Positions 40,533 to 48,356 of a stretch of DNA of 53,511 nt are shown piece after piece (within the stretch, counting starts at the first letter, position 1; every line of letters starts with the position of its first letter). This stretch comes from Oscillospiraceae bacterium. Its GTDB lineage: Bacteria; Bacillota; Clostridia; Oscillospirales; Oscillospiraceae. The notes under the pieces were generated by a model. The model saw nothing but the letters and a program-made list of their open reading frames with translations. It was not told where the DNA came from and searched no databases. The stretch covers positions 1-53,511 of the forward strand of contig SVLH01000009.1 in NCBI GenBank assembly GCA_015068025.1, in the 5' to 3' direction. The translations under genes and the position numbers were made by a program.

Positions 40533-41552
40533 ATGACCTACCAGGAAATTCTGGCCAACGCCCGCACCTGCTCCGGCCCCTTCTGCAAGGCCTGCCCCGT
40601 GTGCAACGGCGCAGCCTGCAAAAACACCGTGCCCGGCCCCGGCGCAAAGGGCAGCGGCACCGGCGCCATGCGCAACTATCAGAAGTGGCAGGAACTGTGT
40701 GTCAACATGGACACCATCTGCGAGAACAGGAGCGTGGACACCTCCTGCTCTCTGTTCGGCAAGCAGTTCGTGCTGCCCGTGTTCGCCGCCCCCGTGGGTG
40801 CCATGCAGATGCACTACGGCGAGAAGTACACCGACCTCGAATACAATGACATTCTGGTTTCCGCCTGCGCCGCAGCGGGCATCGCCGCCTTCACCGGCGA
40901 CGGCACCAACCCCGCCGTGATGGAAGCCGCAGCCAACGCCCTGAAGAATGCAGGCGGCGTGGGCGTGCCCACCGTGAAGCCCTGGAGCATCGACATCATC
41001 CGCGAGAAGATGGAGATGGTCAAGACCGCCGATCCCTTCGCCATCGCCATGGACATCGACGCCGCAGGTCTGCCCTTCCTGAAGAATCTGACTCCTCCCG
41101 CCGGCAGCAAGACCGTCTCCGAGCTGAAGGAGATCGCCAAGATCGCCGGCAAGCCCTTCATCCTCAAGGGCATCATGACCGTTGCCGGCGCAAAGAAGGC
41201 GCTGGAGGCCGGCGCCAGCGGCATCGTGGTGTCCAACCACGGCGGCCGTGTGCTGGATCAGTGCCCCGCCACCGCCGAAGTGCTGCCTGCCATCGTGGAC
41301 GCCGTGGGCGGCAAGATGACCGTTCTGGTAGACGGCGGCATCCGCTCCGGTATGGACGTGTTCAAGGCGCTGGCTCTGGGCGCAGACGGCGTGCTCATCG
41401 CCCGTCCCTTCGTGACCATGGTCTACGGCGGCGGCGCCGAGGGCGTGCAGGTCTACGTGGATAAGCTCAAGGCAGAACTGGCCGACACCATGGCCATGTG
41501 CGGCGCACACGCCATCAGCGACATCAACCGCTCCATGCTGTTCGGCTTCTGA
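40533..41552 (+). CDS. FMN-dependent alpha-hydroxy-acid oxidizing protein
   Basis: The 339-aa protein has the (beta/alpha)8 barrel of the lactate oxidase / glycolate oxidase family. FMN and substrate motifs are AAPVGAMQ, KPFILKGIMT (Lys), SNHGGRVLDQ (His and Arg) and VDGGIRSGMDV followed by GADGVLIARPF. Oxygen or another acceptor may be used; in an anaerobe a dehydrogenase role is likely. Unusual is the N-terminal cluster Cys13, Cys18, Cys21, Cys24 and Cys29 (CKACPVCNGAAC), which could hold a metal or Fe-S centre. AAGGAG precedes the ATG at 40533. Confidence 0.9.
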   Translation: MTYQEILANARTCSGPFCKACPVCNGAACKNTVPGPGAKGSGTGAMRNYQKWQELCVNMDTICENRSVDTSCSLFGKQFVLPVFAAPVGAMQMHYGEKYTDLEYNDILVSACAAAGIAAFTGDGTNPAVMEAAANALKNAGGVGVPTVKPWSIDIIREKMEMVKTADPFAIAMDIDAAGLPFLKNLTPPAGSKTVSELKEIAKIAGKPFILKGIMTVAGAKKALEAGASGIVVSNHGGRVLDQCPATAEVLPAIVDAVGGKMTVLVDGGIRSGMDVFKALALGADGVLIARPFVTMVYGGGAEGVQVYVDKLKAELADTMAMCGAHAISDINRSMLFGF

Positions 41553-41567
41553 ACTACATAAGAAGAA

Positions 41568-41599
41568 CCCCCGGAACGAGTCGTTCCGGGGGCTTTTTT
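41568..41599. terminator. Bidirectional terminator
   Basis: cccccggaacga / tcgttccggggg form a 12-bp stem, followed by TTTTTT. It is shared by convergent genes. Confidence 0.9.
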
Positions 41600-41612
41600 C
41601 GCTTGTCTCGGG

Positions 41613-42359
41613 TCAGAACACGATGCGGGCGGTGAAACAGACGCCGCCGCTTCCCATGCCCTCCATTCGATAGCCGTCCTCGCCGCAGATGCCTGCCAGA
41701 CGCAGTTCCTCGCCCAGAGTGGCCTCCTTGCTGTAATTGATGTGGAATTCCAGCGGGGTCTCCTCCTGCCATTGCGCCGGCAGGTGGTCCCACACGATGT
41801 CGCCGTACTTGCCGCTGTACAGGTGGCCGTTGCCGTCCAGATCCGACCACATCACCCGGCGCACGCCCAGTTCTTCCAGCCCCTCTTTGGGCAGGACGAT
41901 CTTGCCGGGGGCAGGACAGTGGATCTCCCGGGGGCAGCCGGTGAGGGAATGCTCGGTAAAGCCACGGGGACGCTGGATCTTGTGGCTGACGGGGTCTACC
42001 AGGATCCAGTCGCTCTTTGCGGACACGCAGAGCCGGCCGGTCTGATCGGTCATCTCAAACACGCGCTGCATATGGGCGCCCTTGGCGCCGTTTTCCCAGG
42101 TCTGGGTGGTGAGGATGTCGCCGTAGCAGGGCAGGGCGTGAATGCGGATGGCCACCCGGGAGAGCAAAAAGGCATAGCCCATGCCGATGAGCACCTGCCG
42201 GGTGATGCCTCTGGCGTCGTAATCGTAGCCACCGAAGGAGGCCACCTTGTCCAGCAGAGCCGAAATGCGCATCCGCTCGGCGCGGTCGCACTGACCGAAG
42301 GCCACTTCCTCCTGCCGGATGTAGCTGTTTTCCGTTAATTCCTGCTTGAAATCCTGCAT
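41613..42359 (-). CDS. Acyl-ACP thioesterase
   Basis: The 248-aa protein has two tandem hotdog domains, as in bacterial and plant acyl-ACP thioesterases that release fatty acids from acyl carrier protein. The first domain has the family stretch CDRAERMRISALLDKVA. The second carries the catalytic region WSDLDGNGHLYSGKYGDIVWD with Asp, Asn and His in the usual places. Chain-length preference is unknown. AAGGAG precedes the ATG. It follows degV by 10 bases, so both are probably one transcript. Confidence 0.9.
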   Translation of the reverse strand: MQDFKQELTENSYIRQEEVAFGQCDRAERMRISALLDKVASFGGYDYDARGITRQVLIGMGYAFLLSRVAIRIHALPCYGDILTTQTWENGAKGAHMQRVFEMTDQTGRLCVSAKSDWILVDPVSHKIQRPRGFTEHSLTGCPREIHCPAPGKIVLPKEGLEELGVRRVMWSDLDGNGHLYSGKYGDIVWDHLPAQWQEETPLEFHINYSKEATLGEELRLAGICGEDGYRMEGMGSGGVCFTARIVF

Positions 42360-42369
42360 ATTGCGCTCC

Positions 42370-43209
42370 TTATTTTCTTGCGAACAAAATGCCCAGCACG
42401 TTGGGGCCGCAGTGGGAAAAGACGGTGCAGCCGGCTTTCGACTCGATCACCTCGTCAAACACACCGGCCTCACGCAGACACTCCCGTGCCACGGCGGCCA
42501 GATGATCGTCGGCGCAGGTGTCCGTGATGACCACCCGGCGGGTGTCCAGATCGGTACGGTTGGAAAGCCGCTCACGGATGTAGTCGCTCACCACTTTTTC
42601 CATGGAGCCGCGGTATTTTTTCGTGACGGACATCTTGCCGCCCACCACCTCGATGCAGGGATGCAGCTTCAGAAGATTTGCACCCAGCGCCGCCACGGCG
42701 GAACAGCGGCCGCCCTTCTTCATATACTCCAGCTGATCCAGCACAAAACTGGTTTCCAGACGAGGAATCATTTCTTCCAGCTGCGCCACGATCTCTGCGG
42801 CATCCTTTCCGCTCTCCGCCGCCTCCGCAGCCGCCAGCACCAGCAATCCGTGTCCCGTACTCAGGTTGGCGGAATCCACCACAGAAACGCCGGGCACTTC
42901 CTCCGCGGCGAGGCGGGCATTCTGATGGCAGCTGGAAAAGCCGCTGCCGATGTTCAGGTGGATCACATGGTCGCACTTTTCCCGTACGGAGCGGAACAGT
43001 TCCTCGTAATCCGCGATGTTGACGGCATTGGTGGCGGCAAGATCGCCGCCGGCAGCCACGTGGGCGGCAATGTCTGCCGTGCGAATATCCACACCGTCGT
43101 GATACAATTTCTCGCCCAGCACAACACCCAGCGGAATCACGGTAATATCATGTTTTTCCAGCAGCCATGCAGGCAGATCGCAGGTGCTGTCCGTCGTAAT
43201 TTTAACCAT
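42370..43209 (-). CDS. DegV family fatty-acid-binding protein
   Basis: The 279-aa protein starts with the DegV pattern KITTDSTCDLP and contains VIPLGVVLGEKLYHDGVD, HLNIGSGFSSCHQNA and VVDSANLSTGHGLLVL. It ends with HCGPNVLGILF. DegV proteins bind one fatty acid in a tunnel; some (FakB) present it to the kinase FakA for phospholipid synthesis. No fakA gene is seen nearby. Pairing with a thioesterase suggests handling of the freed acyl chain. The ATG at 43209 follows AAAGGAG. Confidence 0.93.
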   Translation of the reverse strand: MVKITTDSTCDLPAWLLEKHDITVIPLGVVLGEKLYHDGVDIRTADIAAHVAAGGDLAATNAVNIADYEELFRSVREKCDHVIHLNIGSGFSSCHQNARLAAEEVPGVSVVDSANLSTGHGLLVLAAAEAAESGKDAAEIVAQLEEMIPRLETSFVLDQLEYMKKGGRCSAVAALGANLLKLHPCIEVVGGKMSVTKKYRGSMEKVVSDYIRERLSNRTDLDTRRVVITDTCADDHLAAVARECLREAGVFDEVIESKAGCTVFSHCGPNVLGILFARK

Positions 43210-43261
43210 ATTGTCTCCTTTCGGCGTATCATGTAAATCGGAGTTCATTGATTAAAGAGAA

Positions 43262-43290
43262 ATTATAGCACATCCCGTCCCCAATGTCCA
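43262..43290 (-). promoter_or_regulatory. Promoter of degV-thioesterase
   Basis: TGGACA (43290-43285), 17 bases, TATAAT (43267-43262) with an extended TGC in front. Confidence 0.85.
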
Positions 43291-43317
43291 CCACTGAAAC
43301 CCTCCGGCCCCACAACA

Positions 43318-43346
43318 CAAAAAAGCACCTGCTCCCGCAGGTGCTT
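43318..43346 (-). terminator. Terminator of the ABC transporter operon
   Basis: aaagcacctgc / gcaggtgcttt enclose a 4-base loop, and U residues follow on the minus strand. Confidence 0.88.
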
Positions 43347-43364
43347 TCTTCGTCTTCCTTATGC

Positions 43365-43934
43365 TCACAGCCGCAGGATCTCTGCGCCCAGCGCCGCGGC
43401 GTCGGTCTCCTCATGGGTCACCAGCAGCACGCACTTCTCCGCCGATGCACGGCGGATACAGGCCATGGCGCAGGTGCGGTTTTCCTCGTCCAGCCCGGTG
43501 AAGGGCTCGTCCAGCAGCAGCGCGTCGGCGGGTGCGAGGAGGGCTCTTGCCAGCGCCAGACGGCGCTTCATGCCGCCGGAATATTCCCGGACGGGCTTGC
43601 CCTCCGCATCTGCCAGCCCCAGTTCGGCCAGCAGTCCACGGGCAGCAGCTTCGTCCAGCGCCGACCCCAGCGCAAAACGCAGGTTGCCCATGGCGTCCAG
43701 ATGCTCCAGCAATCGATCTTCCTGAAACACCGCTGCCCAGCGGCAGCCCTCCACACCAGAGATGGTGCCGCTGTCGGCGCGCTCCAGCCCCAGCAGAAGG
43801 CGCAGCAGCGTGGTCTTGCCCGTGCCGGAGGGCGCCATGATGCACGTCACGCCCACCCCTGCGGTGAAGGATACATCCGAAAGGACGGCTTCGCCGTGAT
43901 AGGCCTTGCAGAGTTTTTCCACACGCAGTTCCAT
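43365..43934 (-). CDS. ABC transporter ATP-binding protein (NitT/TauT-like importer)
   Basis: The 189-aa ATPase is shorter than typical members (about 240-260). It has a Walker A of the form APSGTGKTT (Ala at the first Gly position), Q-loop VFQED, signature YSGGMKRRLALARALL, Walker B ALLLDEPF and H-loop THEE. It powers uptake through the permease encoded directly upstream; their stop and start overlap by one base (TGATG). The substrate is not predicted. It is the last gene of the operon. Confidence 0.9.
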   Translation of the reverse strand: MELRVEKLCKAYHGEAVLSDVSFTAGVGVTCIMAPSGTGKTTLLRLLLGLERADSGTISGVEGCRWAAVFQEDRLLEHLDAMGNLRFALGSALDEAAARGLLAELGLADAEGKPVREYSGGMKRRLALARALLAPADALLLDEPFTGLDEENRTCAMACIRRASAEKCVLLVTHEETDAAALGAEILRL

Positions 43935-44704
43935 CACAGTCCCTCCCTTCCGGCCACTGCGTCCACCAGACGCAGAAACAGCTTTTCAAAGACCACGGAC
44001 ACCACCACGATCACCGCCGTCCACGCAAAGAGGTCGGGGGTCATGTAATAGACCTTGGCGTTGTAGAGGGCCTCGCCCATGGTGCCGTAGGGCAGACCGA
44101 TGACTTCCGCCGCCACGCCGGACTTCCAGCAAAGGCCCAGCGCCAGCGAAACGGCAGAGCGGAAATAGGGCAGCACCGCAGGCAGATAGATGCCCCGCAG
44201 ACGCCGCCGCAGCGGCACACGGAACACCCGCGCCATCTCCAGCAGCTTCCCGTCCGCTGCGCCGATGCCCTCCAGTACGTTGAGGTACACGGGGGGAAAC
44301 ACCATCAATGCGGAGATGAACAGCGACAGCTGTGCGGCCTTGAGCCAAACCAGCGCCAGAATGATGAAGGACACCACCGGCACGGCCTTGACCACCGCCA
44401 CGATGGGGTACAGCAGCTCCCGCAGGAAGCGGCTTGCGGCGGAGAGGGCCGCCAGCAGCGACGCCAGCGCGCAGGCGAGGAGGAAGCCGCCGAAAATGCG
44501 GGCGGCCGAGGTGGCCAGCGTCCGCCAGAAGGCGGCGGTGGCCGCCAGCTCCGTCAGGCGCACCAGCGCATCCATCGGGGTGGCCAGCAGCAGATGTCCG
44601 TGGGGCCAGATGCGCGCAAAGGCCATACCGGCACCCTGCCACACTGCCAGCCACACCAGCACCGCCCACAGCCGTATGCGGTTTTTCGGATGCGCTTTCG
44701 TCAT
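43934..44704 (-). CDS. ABC transporter permease (NitT/TauT family)
   Basis: The 256-aa protein has about six membrane helices and the EAA-type coupling loop ending in GLCWKSGVAAEVIGLPYGTMG. The middle segment, with KAVPVVSFIILALVWL, is typical of nitrate/taurine/thiamine-precursor-type importers. It lies 46 bases after the substrate-binding lipoprotein gene. The C-terminal helix follows DLFAWTAVIVVVS. Confidence 0.9.
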   Translation of the reverse strand: MTKAHPKNRIRLWAVLVWLAVWQGAGMAFARIWPHGHLLLATPMDALVRLTELAATAAFWRTLATSAARIFGGFLLACALASLLAALSAASRFLRELLYPIVAVVKAVPVVSFIILALVWLKAAQLSLFISALMVFPPVYLNVLEGIGAADGKLLEMARVFRVPLRRRLRGIYLPAVLPYFRSAVSLALGLCWKSGVAAEVIGLPYGTMGEALYNAKVYYMTPDLFAWTAVIVVVSVVFEKLFLRLVDAVAGREGL

Positions 44705-44750
44705 CGTTTCGTGTCCTTTCCGTGTTGTTCAGGTGGGTCTTGCCGCCGCG

Positions 44751-45860
44751 TTATGCGCCGTAGTAGAAGTCCTCACCGGGGACGGCGCCGCCCACAGCCT
44801 GGGGCGCCTGCTCCGCCAGCGCGGCCAGATAGCCAGAGAGCATCTCCTTCATCTCGCCGCCGGTGATGCACACGATGTTGCAGTGAGGCAGGGCCTTTTC
44901 CGCCACAGCCGCCGCCACGATGCCGTAGTTGCCGACAGACTGCGCCGCCTCGGCGGTGTTGCCGTTGACCCATGCCACGGACTCGGCGTAGTCCTTCAAA
45001 AAGGCCTCGATGGCGGCGGGATGCTCCTCGATGAAGCTCTTGCGGGCCACCACCACGCCGGTGAGCATGGCGGAGCCGTTGTCCAGCTTGTCCCACTCCT
45101 CGGTCAGGCTGACGGCCACGCGCAATCCGGGGATCTTGGTCTGGGCCACGGTGACGTAGGGCTGGGGCATCACGGCGATCTCCACGGCGCCGGAGGCCAG
45201 CGCCGCCACGCACTCGCTCTGCTCGCTCTTCCACTCGATGGTCAGGTCACGGTCGGGGTCGATGCCGTTCTGGGCCAGCAGATAGCGCAGGCCGTATTCG
45301 GGCACGGCGCCCTTACCGGCGGAAACGATGGTCTTGCCCTTGAGGTCGGCAAGGGACTGAATGCTCTCGCCCTTGTCCACCACGTAGAGCACGCCCAGGG
45401 TGTTGATGCCCAGGGTCACGATCTCGCCGTTGGTCTTGTTGTACAGGGCAGAGGCCAGATTGGCGGGCACGCAGGCGGCGTCCAGCTGGTCCTTGATGAG
45501 CAGGGGGCTGATCTCGTCGGCGGTGCCGGCAAGGTCAAAGATGTAGCGGTTGCCGTTGGCGCTGACGGTCTCCACTTCCATGTCCTGCATGGACTCCACC
45601 ACGCCGAACTGATCCATCAGCCACACCAGACCCATGCCGGTAGGGCCGGTCATGGCGGCCACCTTCATGGTCACGCCGGTATCGGCAGGGTCTTCCACCA
45701 CAGGTTCAGAGGGGCCGTCGCTGCCGGGGGCGGAAGGCTGCTCCTGCTGCTGGGTGGTATCGTCCTGCACGGACTGCTCACCCTTGCTGCCGCAGGCGGC
45801 GAGGGTGACGAGCAGCAGCGCGGTCAGGCACAGGGCCGTCAGTTTTTTCATCACATTCAT
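44751..45860 (-). CDS. ABC transporter substrate-binding lipoprotein
   Basis: The 369-aa protein has a lipoprotein signal with lipobox LAAC (Cys23), an acidic linker rich in Gln/Ser/Pro, and a two-lobe periplasmic-binding fold of the SsuA/NMT1 type. Family-like segments include DLKGKTIVSAGKGAVPEYGLRYLL, visible here as LKGKTIV and AVPEYGLRYLL, and a MPQPYVTVAQ hinge region. The ligand is unknown. The ATG at 45860 follows GGAGG. It is preceded by a TM1266-type regulator gene after 18 bases. Confidence 0.9.
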   Translation of the reverse strand: MNVMKKLTALCLTALLLVTLAACGSKGEQSVQDDTTQQQEQPSAPGSDGPSEPVVEDPADTGVTMKVAAMTGPTGMGLVWLMDQFGVVESMQDMEVETVSANGNRYIFDLAGTADEISPLLIKDQLDAACVPANLASALYNKTNGEIVTLGINTLGVLYVVDKGESIQSLADLKGKTIVSAGKGAVPEYGLRYLLAQNGIDPDRDLTIEWKSEQSECVAALASGAVEIAVMPQPYVTVAQTKIPGLRVAVSLTEEWDKLDNGSAMLTGVVVARKSFIEEHPAAIEAFLKDYAESVAWVNGNTAEAAQSVGNYGIVAAAVAEKALPHCNIVCITGGEMKEMLSGYLAALAEQAPQAVGGAVPGEDFYYGA

Positions 45861-45878
45861 GTTCTTTTCCTCCAATCG

Positions 45879-46136
45879 TTACTTCAAAGCATCTTCCGGG
45901 GCGTACACGGTCTTGGCCGTGATGCCGCTCAATCGGCCGATTTTTCCGGACAGGGCAGAGATCGCATCGGCAGGTGCGTCCATGGCCACGCTGATGACGT
46001 TGACCCCCCGGGTGCGGTAGGGTACGCCCATGCGGCCGATAATGTACTTTCCGTATTGATGCAGCAGCTCGTTCAGGGCGGAAACGGACTCCTCCTCCCG
46101 CACGATGATGGCAAGGACTGCCACACGCGTTTCCAT
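45879..46136 (-). CDS. TM1266-family small regulator (iron-only hydrogenase system type)
   Basis: The 85-aa protein matches the TM1266 family, an ACT/ferredoxin-like fold related to the ligand-binding half of NikR. Diagnostic segments are VAVLAIIVREEESV, LLHQYGKYIIGRMGVPYR, VNVISVAMDAP and ALSGKIGRLSGITAKTVY, given here without gaps only in part. It is annotated in Clostridia as an iron-only hydrogenase system regulator because of gene neighbourhood; no DNA-binding domain is present. No hydrogenase or hyd maturation gene is in the window. AGGAGG precedes the ATG. First gene after the structured leader. Confidence 0.85.
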   Translation of the reverse strand: METRVAVLAIIVREEESVSALNELLHQYGKYIIGRMGVPYRTRGVNVISVAMDAPADAISALSGKIGRLSGITAKTVYAPEDALK

Positions 46137-46160
46137 CTGTGTTCCTCCTCTCCGTCAAGC

Positions 46161-46323
46161 AAAAAAGCCTCCCTGCCGATGTGACAGAGAGGCGGAAAGC
46201 ACAGCAAAACAGGCATGGGGGTGTCCCATGCGATTGGTTGCACAGCTTTCGGTTTGGAATCTTCCTCACCGTCAGGGCGGCAGATATGGTCGTGCCGGGC
46301 GGTCAGAAGCGCTTTCCGCCGGC
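46161..46323 (-). promoter_or_regulatory. Structured leader RNA with terminator (unassigned riboswitch candidate)
   Basis: The transcript would start near 46323. Close to its 5' end, GGCGGAAAGC (46320-46311) is a perfect 10-base complement of GCUUUCCGCC (46200-46191), a P1-like stem closing about 110 bases. The 3' strand of this stem shares GCC with the 5' arm of a terminator (arms 46193-46185 and 46175-46167, then six U). The 5' strand also fits an alternative hairpin, GCCGGCGG with CCGCCCGGC. Inside are CGGU-GGAA-UUCC-ACCG and GCAUGGG-acac-CCCAUGC hairpins. Mutually exclusive pairings plus a terminator are riboswitch architecture. It does not match the TPP, SAM-I, FMN, cobalamin, lysine or T-box consensus that I know. 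Confidence 0.65.
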
Positions 46324-46329
46324 TAGGAG

Positions 46330-46358
46330 AGTATACCACCTTTTTCCTCCGTCGTCAA
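46330..46358 (-). promoter_or_regulatory. Promoter of the leader-TM1266-ABC operon
   Basis: TTGACG (46358-46353), 17 bases, TATACT (46335-46330). Confidence 0.88.
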
Positions 46359-46394
46359 CCGACGGCGCAGAATTTTCCTCCCGTTCGGGGCAGC

Positions 46395-46430
46395 AAAAAA
46401 CGGACTCCGCCCGGCGAGGGGGAGTCCGTT
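46395..46430 (-). terminator. Terminator of malQ
   Basis: aacggactcc (46399-46408) and ggagtccgtt (46421-46430) form a 10-bp stem, and the minus strand continues in U. Confidence 0.88.
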
Positions 46431-46440
46431 CTTTTCCTGT

Positions 46441-47919
46441 TCAGCAGCGGCCGAAGGTATGGGTCAGGGTGCGGATCTCTTTGGCCAGCGGCTTGGTCAG
46501 CTGGCGGGGCTGCAGACGCCATTCCCAGTTGCCCTCCGCCACACCGGGCACGTTGATGCGTGCCTCGGAGCCGAGACCCAGATAGTCCTGCAGCTGGGCC
46601 ACGAACAGCTCCGCCACGCTGCCCATTCCGCAGCGCAGCAGGGCTTTCCGGGTGCTTTCGGCATCGTCGGTGCCGAGGTACGCCTTCACAAAGGAGCGTT
46701 CGGCCTTCGTGGCGTGGGTGTACCAGCCCACGGCGGTGTCGTTGTCGTGGGTGCCGGTGTAGCAGATGCAGTGGGGCGGATAGTTATGGGGCAGGTAGGC
46801 GTTGTCCGGGCCGGAGAAGGCAAATTCCAGCACCTTCATGCCGGGCAGGCCGGATTCATCACGCAGGGCGTGGACTTCATCGGTCAGCGACCCCAGATCC
46901 TCTGCGATATAGCTGACGTTCGCATACCAGAACCACGTGGTCAAAACCCGCAGCAGCTCCATGCCGGGGCCCTGCTCCCACCGCCCCACCTTGGCGGTTT
47001 TGGAGTCCGCCGGCACAGCCCAGTAGCGCTCCAGACCACGGAAGTGGTCGATGCGGAGGGTGTCGAACAGTTGGATGGCGCCGTCCACACGGCGGATCCA
47101 CCAGCCGAAGCCGTCGGCCTTCATGTGCTCCCAGTTATAGAGCGGATTGCCCCAGAGCTGGCCGTCCTTGGAGAAGTAGTCGGGCGGCACGCCGGCCACC
47201 TTCTGCGGCCTGCCCTCCTCGTCCAGCAAAAATTCCTTCCGCTCGCTCCACACGTCGGCGGAGTCGAGAGACACGTAGATGGGCAGATCGCCGATGATCT
47301 TGATGCCAAGGCCGTTGACGTACGCCTTCAGCTCCGCCCACTGGGTGAAGAACCAGTGCTGCACGCAGGTGTAATAGGCGATGTCCTCCGCCAGAACGGT
47401 GCGCCAATGCTCCAGCGCCTCGGTCTCGTGGCGGCGCAGGGCTTCGTCCGGCCAGTCAAGCCACGCCGCACCGGCGAAATGCCGTTTGGCGGCGCAGTAG
47501 AGGGCATAGTCCGCCAGCCAGGGACGGTCTGCCGCAAAGGCTTCCGCCGCCGCGGTCTGCTCTGTGCTCATGCGGGAAAATGCCAGACGCAGCAGCGGCT
47601 CACGCAGGGCATACACGGCGGCGTAGTCCACGCGGCCATTTTGGGGCAGCTGTGCGCGCTTCAGCTCCGCCGCCGTCAGCAGACCCTGCTGTGCCAGAGT
47701 GTCCAGATCGATAAACAGCGGGTTGCCCGCAAAGGTGGACTCGCTGGTGTAGGGCGAGTTCCCCGCCCCCGTGGGGCCAACGGGCAAAATCTGCCACCAC
47801 GTTTGTCCCGCAGCATGTAAAAAGTCCGCAAATGCCCGGGCCTCTTTTCCCAGAGAGCCGATGCCGTATTTCCCCGGCAGAGAAAAGATGGGCAGCAACA
47901 TTCCGGCTGAACGTTTCAT
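46441..47919 (-). CDS. malQ: 4-alpha-glucanotransferase (amylomaltase, GH77)
   Basis: The 492-aa GH77 enzyme transfers maltodextrin segments and releases glucose. The start SAGMLLPIFSLPGKYGIGSLG and the ILPVGPTGAGNSPY loop are typical. The catalytic nucleophile Asp is in RIDHFRGL, the acid/base Glu in IAEDLGSLT, and the stabilising Asp in GTHDNDTA. The length is standard for the bacterial short type. AGGAGG precedes the ATG. It stands alone, without glycogen or maltose genes next to it. Confidence 0.96.
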   Translation of the reverse strand: MKRSAGMLLPIFSLPGKYGIGSLGKEARAFADFLHAAGQTWWQILPVGPTGAGNSPYTSESTFAGNPLFIDLDTLAQQGLLTAAELKRAQLPQNGRVDYAAVYALREPLLRLAFSRMSTEQTAAAEAFAADRPWLADYALYCAAKRHFAGAAWLDWPDEALRRHETEALEHWRTVLAEDIAYYTCVQHWFFTQWAELKAYVNGLGIKIIGDLPIYVSLDSADVWSERKEFLLDEEGRPQKVAGVPPDYFSKDGQLWGNPLYNWEHMKADGFGWWIRRVDGAIQLFDTLRIDHFRGLERYWAVPADSKTAKVGRWEQGPGMELLRVLTTWFWYANVSYIAEDLGSLTDEVHALRDESGLPGMKVLEFAFSGPDNAYLPHNYPPHCICYTGTHDNDTAVGWYTHATKAERSFVKAYLGTDDAESTRKALLRCGMGSVAELFVAQLQDYLGLGSEARINVPGVAEGNWEWRLQPRQLTKPLAKEIRTLTHTFGRC

Positions 47920-47951
47920 GGTATCCTCCTGTGTTCCGTTGGTTTTTTCCT

Positions 47952-47980
47952 ATTCTAAATTTTATCCACAGGACTGTCAA
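47952..47980 (-). promoter_or_regulatory. Promoter of malQ
   Basis: TTGACA (47980-47975), 17 bases, TAGAAT (47957-47952). Confidence 0.87.
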
Positions 47981-47994
47981 GTGCCTGGCGGCGG

Positions 47995-48345
47995 CTACCA
48001 ATACGCGTCTATGTCGTCGTAGGCGCTGTCTACGCCCTGCTTGTAGCGAGAGCGGCAGGGATTCGTACGGGCGCGATACTGCTCCGTTCGGACGCGGCGC
48101 TGCTCGATGCGGGATTGGTAGGCGTCATCGTCCCGCCGGGCGTTGTCCGTCATAAACCGGGCGGCCATGGCGGCGTCCGCCGGCAGCGAGGCAAGACGCT
48201 GTGTCAGCCAGTCCTCCGCCTCCTCCCCTGCTGCCAGACGGCGGGCATACTCCGTCACCGTGCGCCAGACGGCGGCATAGGCACGATCCGGCAGATGCTC
48301 CAGCTGCCGGCAGTTGTCAAAATACACCACAAATCCCTTTTTCAC
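47995..48345 (-). CDS. DUF6291-like protein (phage/mobile-element-type)
   Basis: The 116-aa protein starts VKKGFVVYFDNCRQLEHLPD, read by its parts KGFVVYFD and LEHLPD. It continues with a helix-rich region AAVWRTVTEYARRLAAGEE and a charged, Arg/Asp-rich tail. The beginning resembles DUF6291 proteins, which are common beside replication genes of clostridial phages and conjugative elements; the match is from memory and moderate. The GTG at 48345 follows GGGAGG. Hexanucleotide repeats lie directly upstream. No other phage gene is present, so it may be a stray cargo or remnant. Confidence 0.6.
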   Translation of the reverse strand: MKKGFVVYFDNCRQLEHLPDRAYAAVWRTVTEYARRLAAGEEAEDWLTQRLASLPADAAMAARFMTDNARRDDDAYQSRIEQRRVRTEQYRARTNPCRSRYKQGVDSAYDDIDAYW

Positions 48346-48356
48346 AAGTCCTCCCA

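Noticed and set aside
46161-46323. Leader considered as TPP, SAM-I, FMN or cobalamin riboswitch
   Set aside because: The defining conserved blocks of these classes (for example CUGAGA/ACCUGAU of TPP, or the B12 box) are not present.
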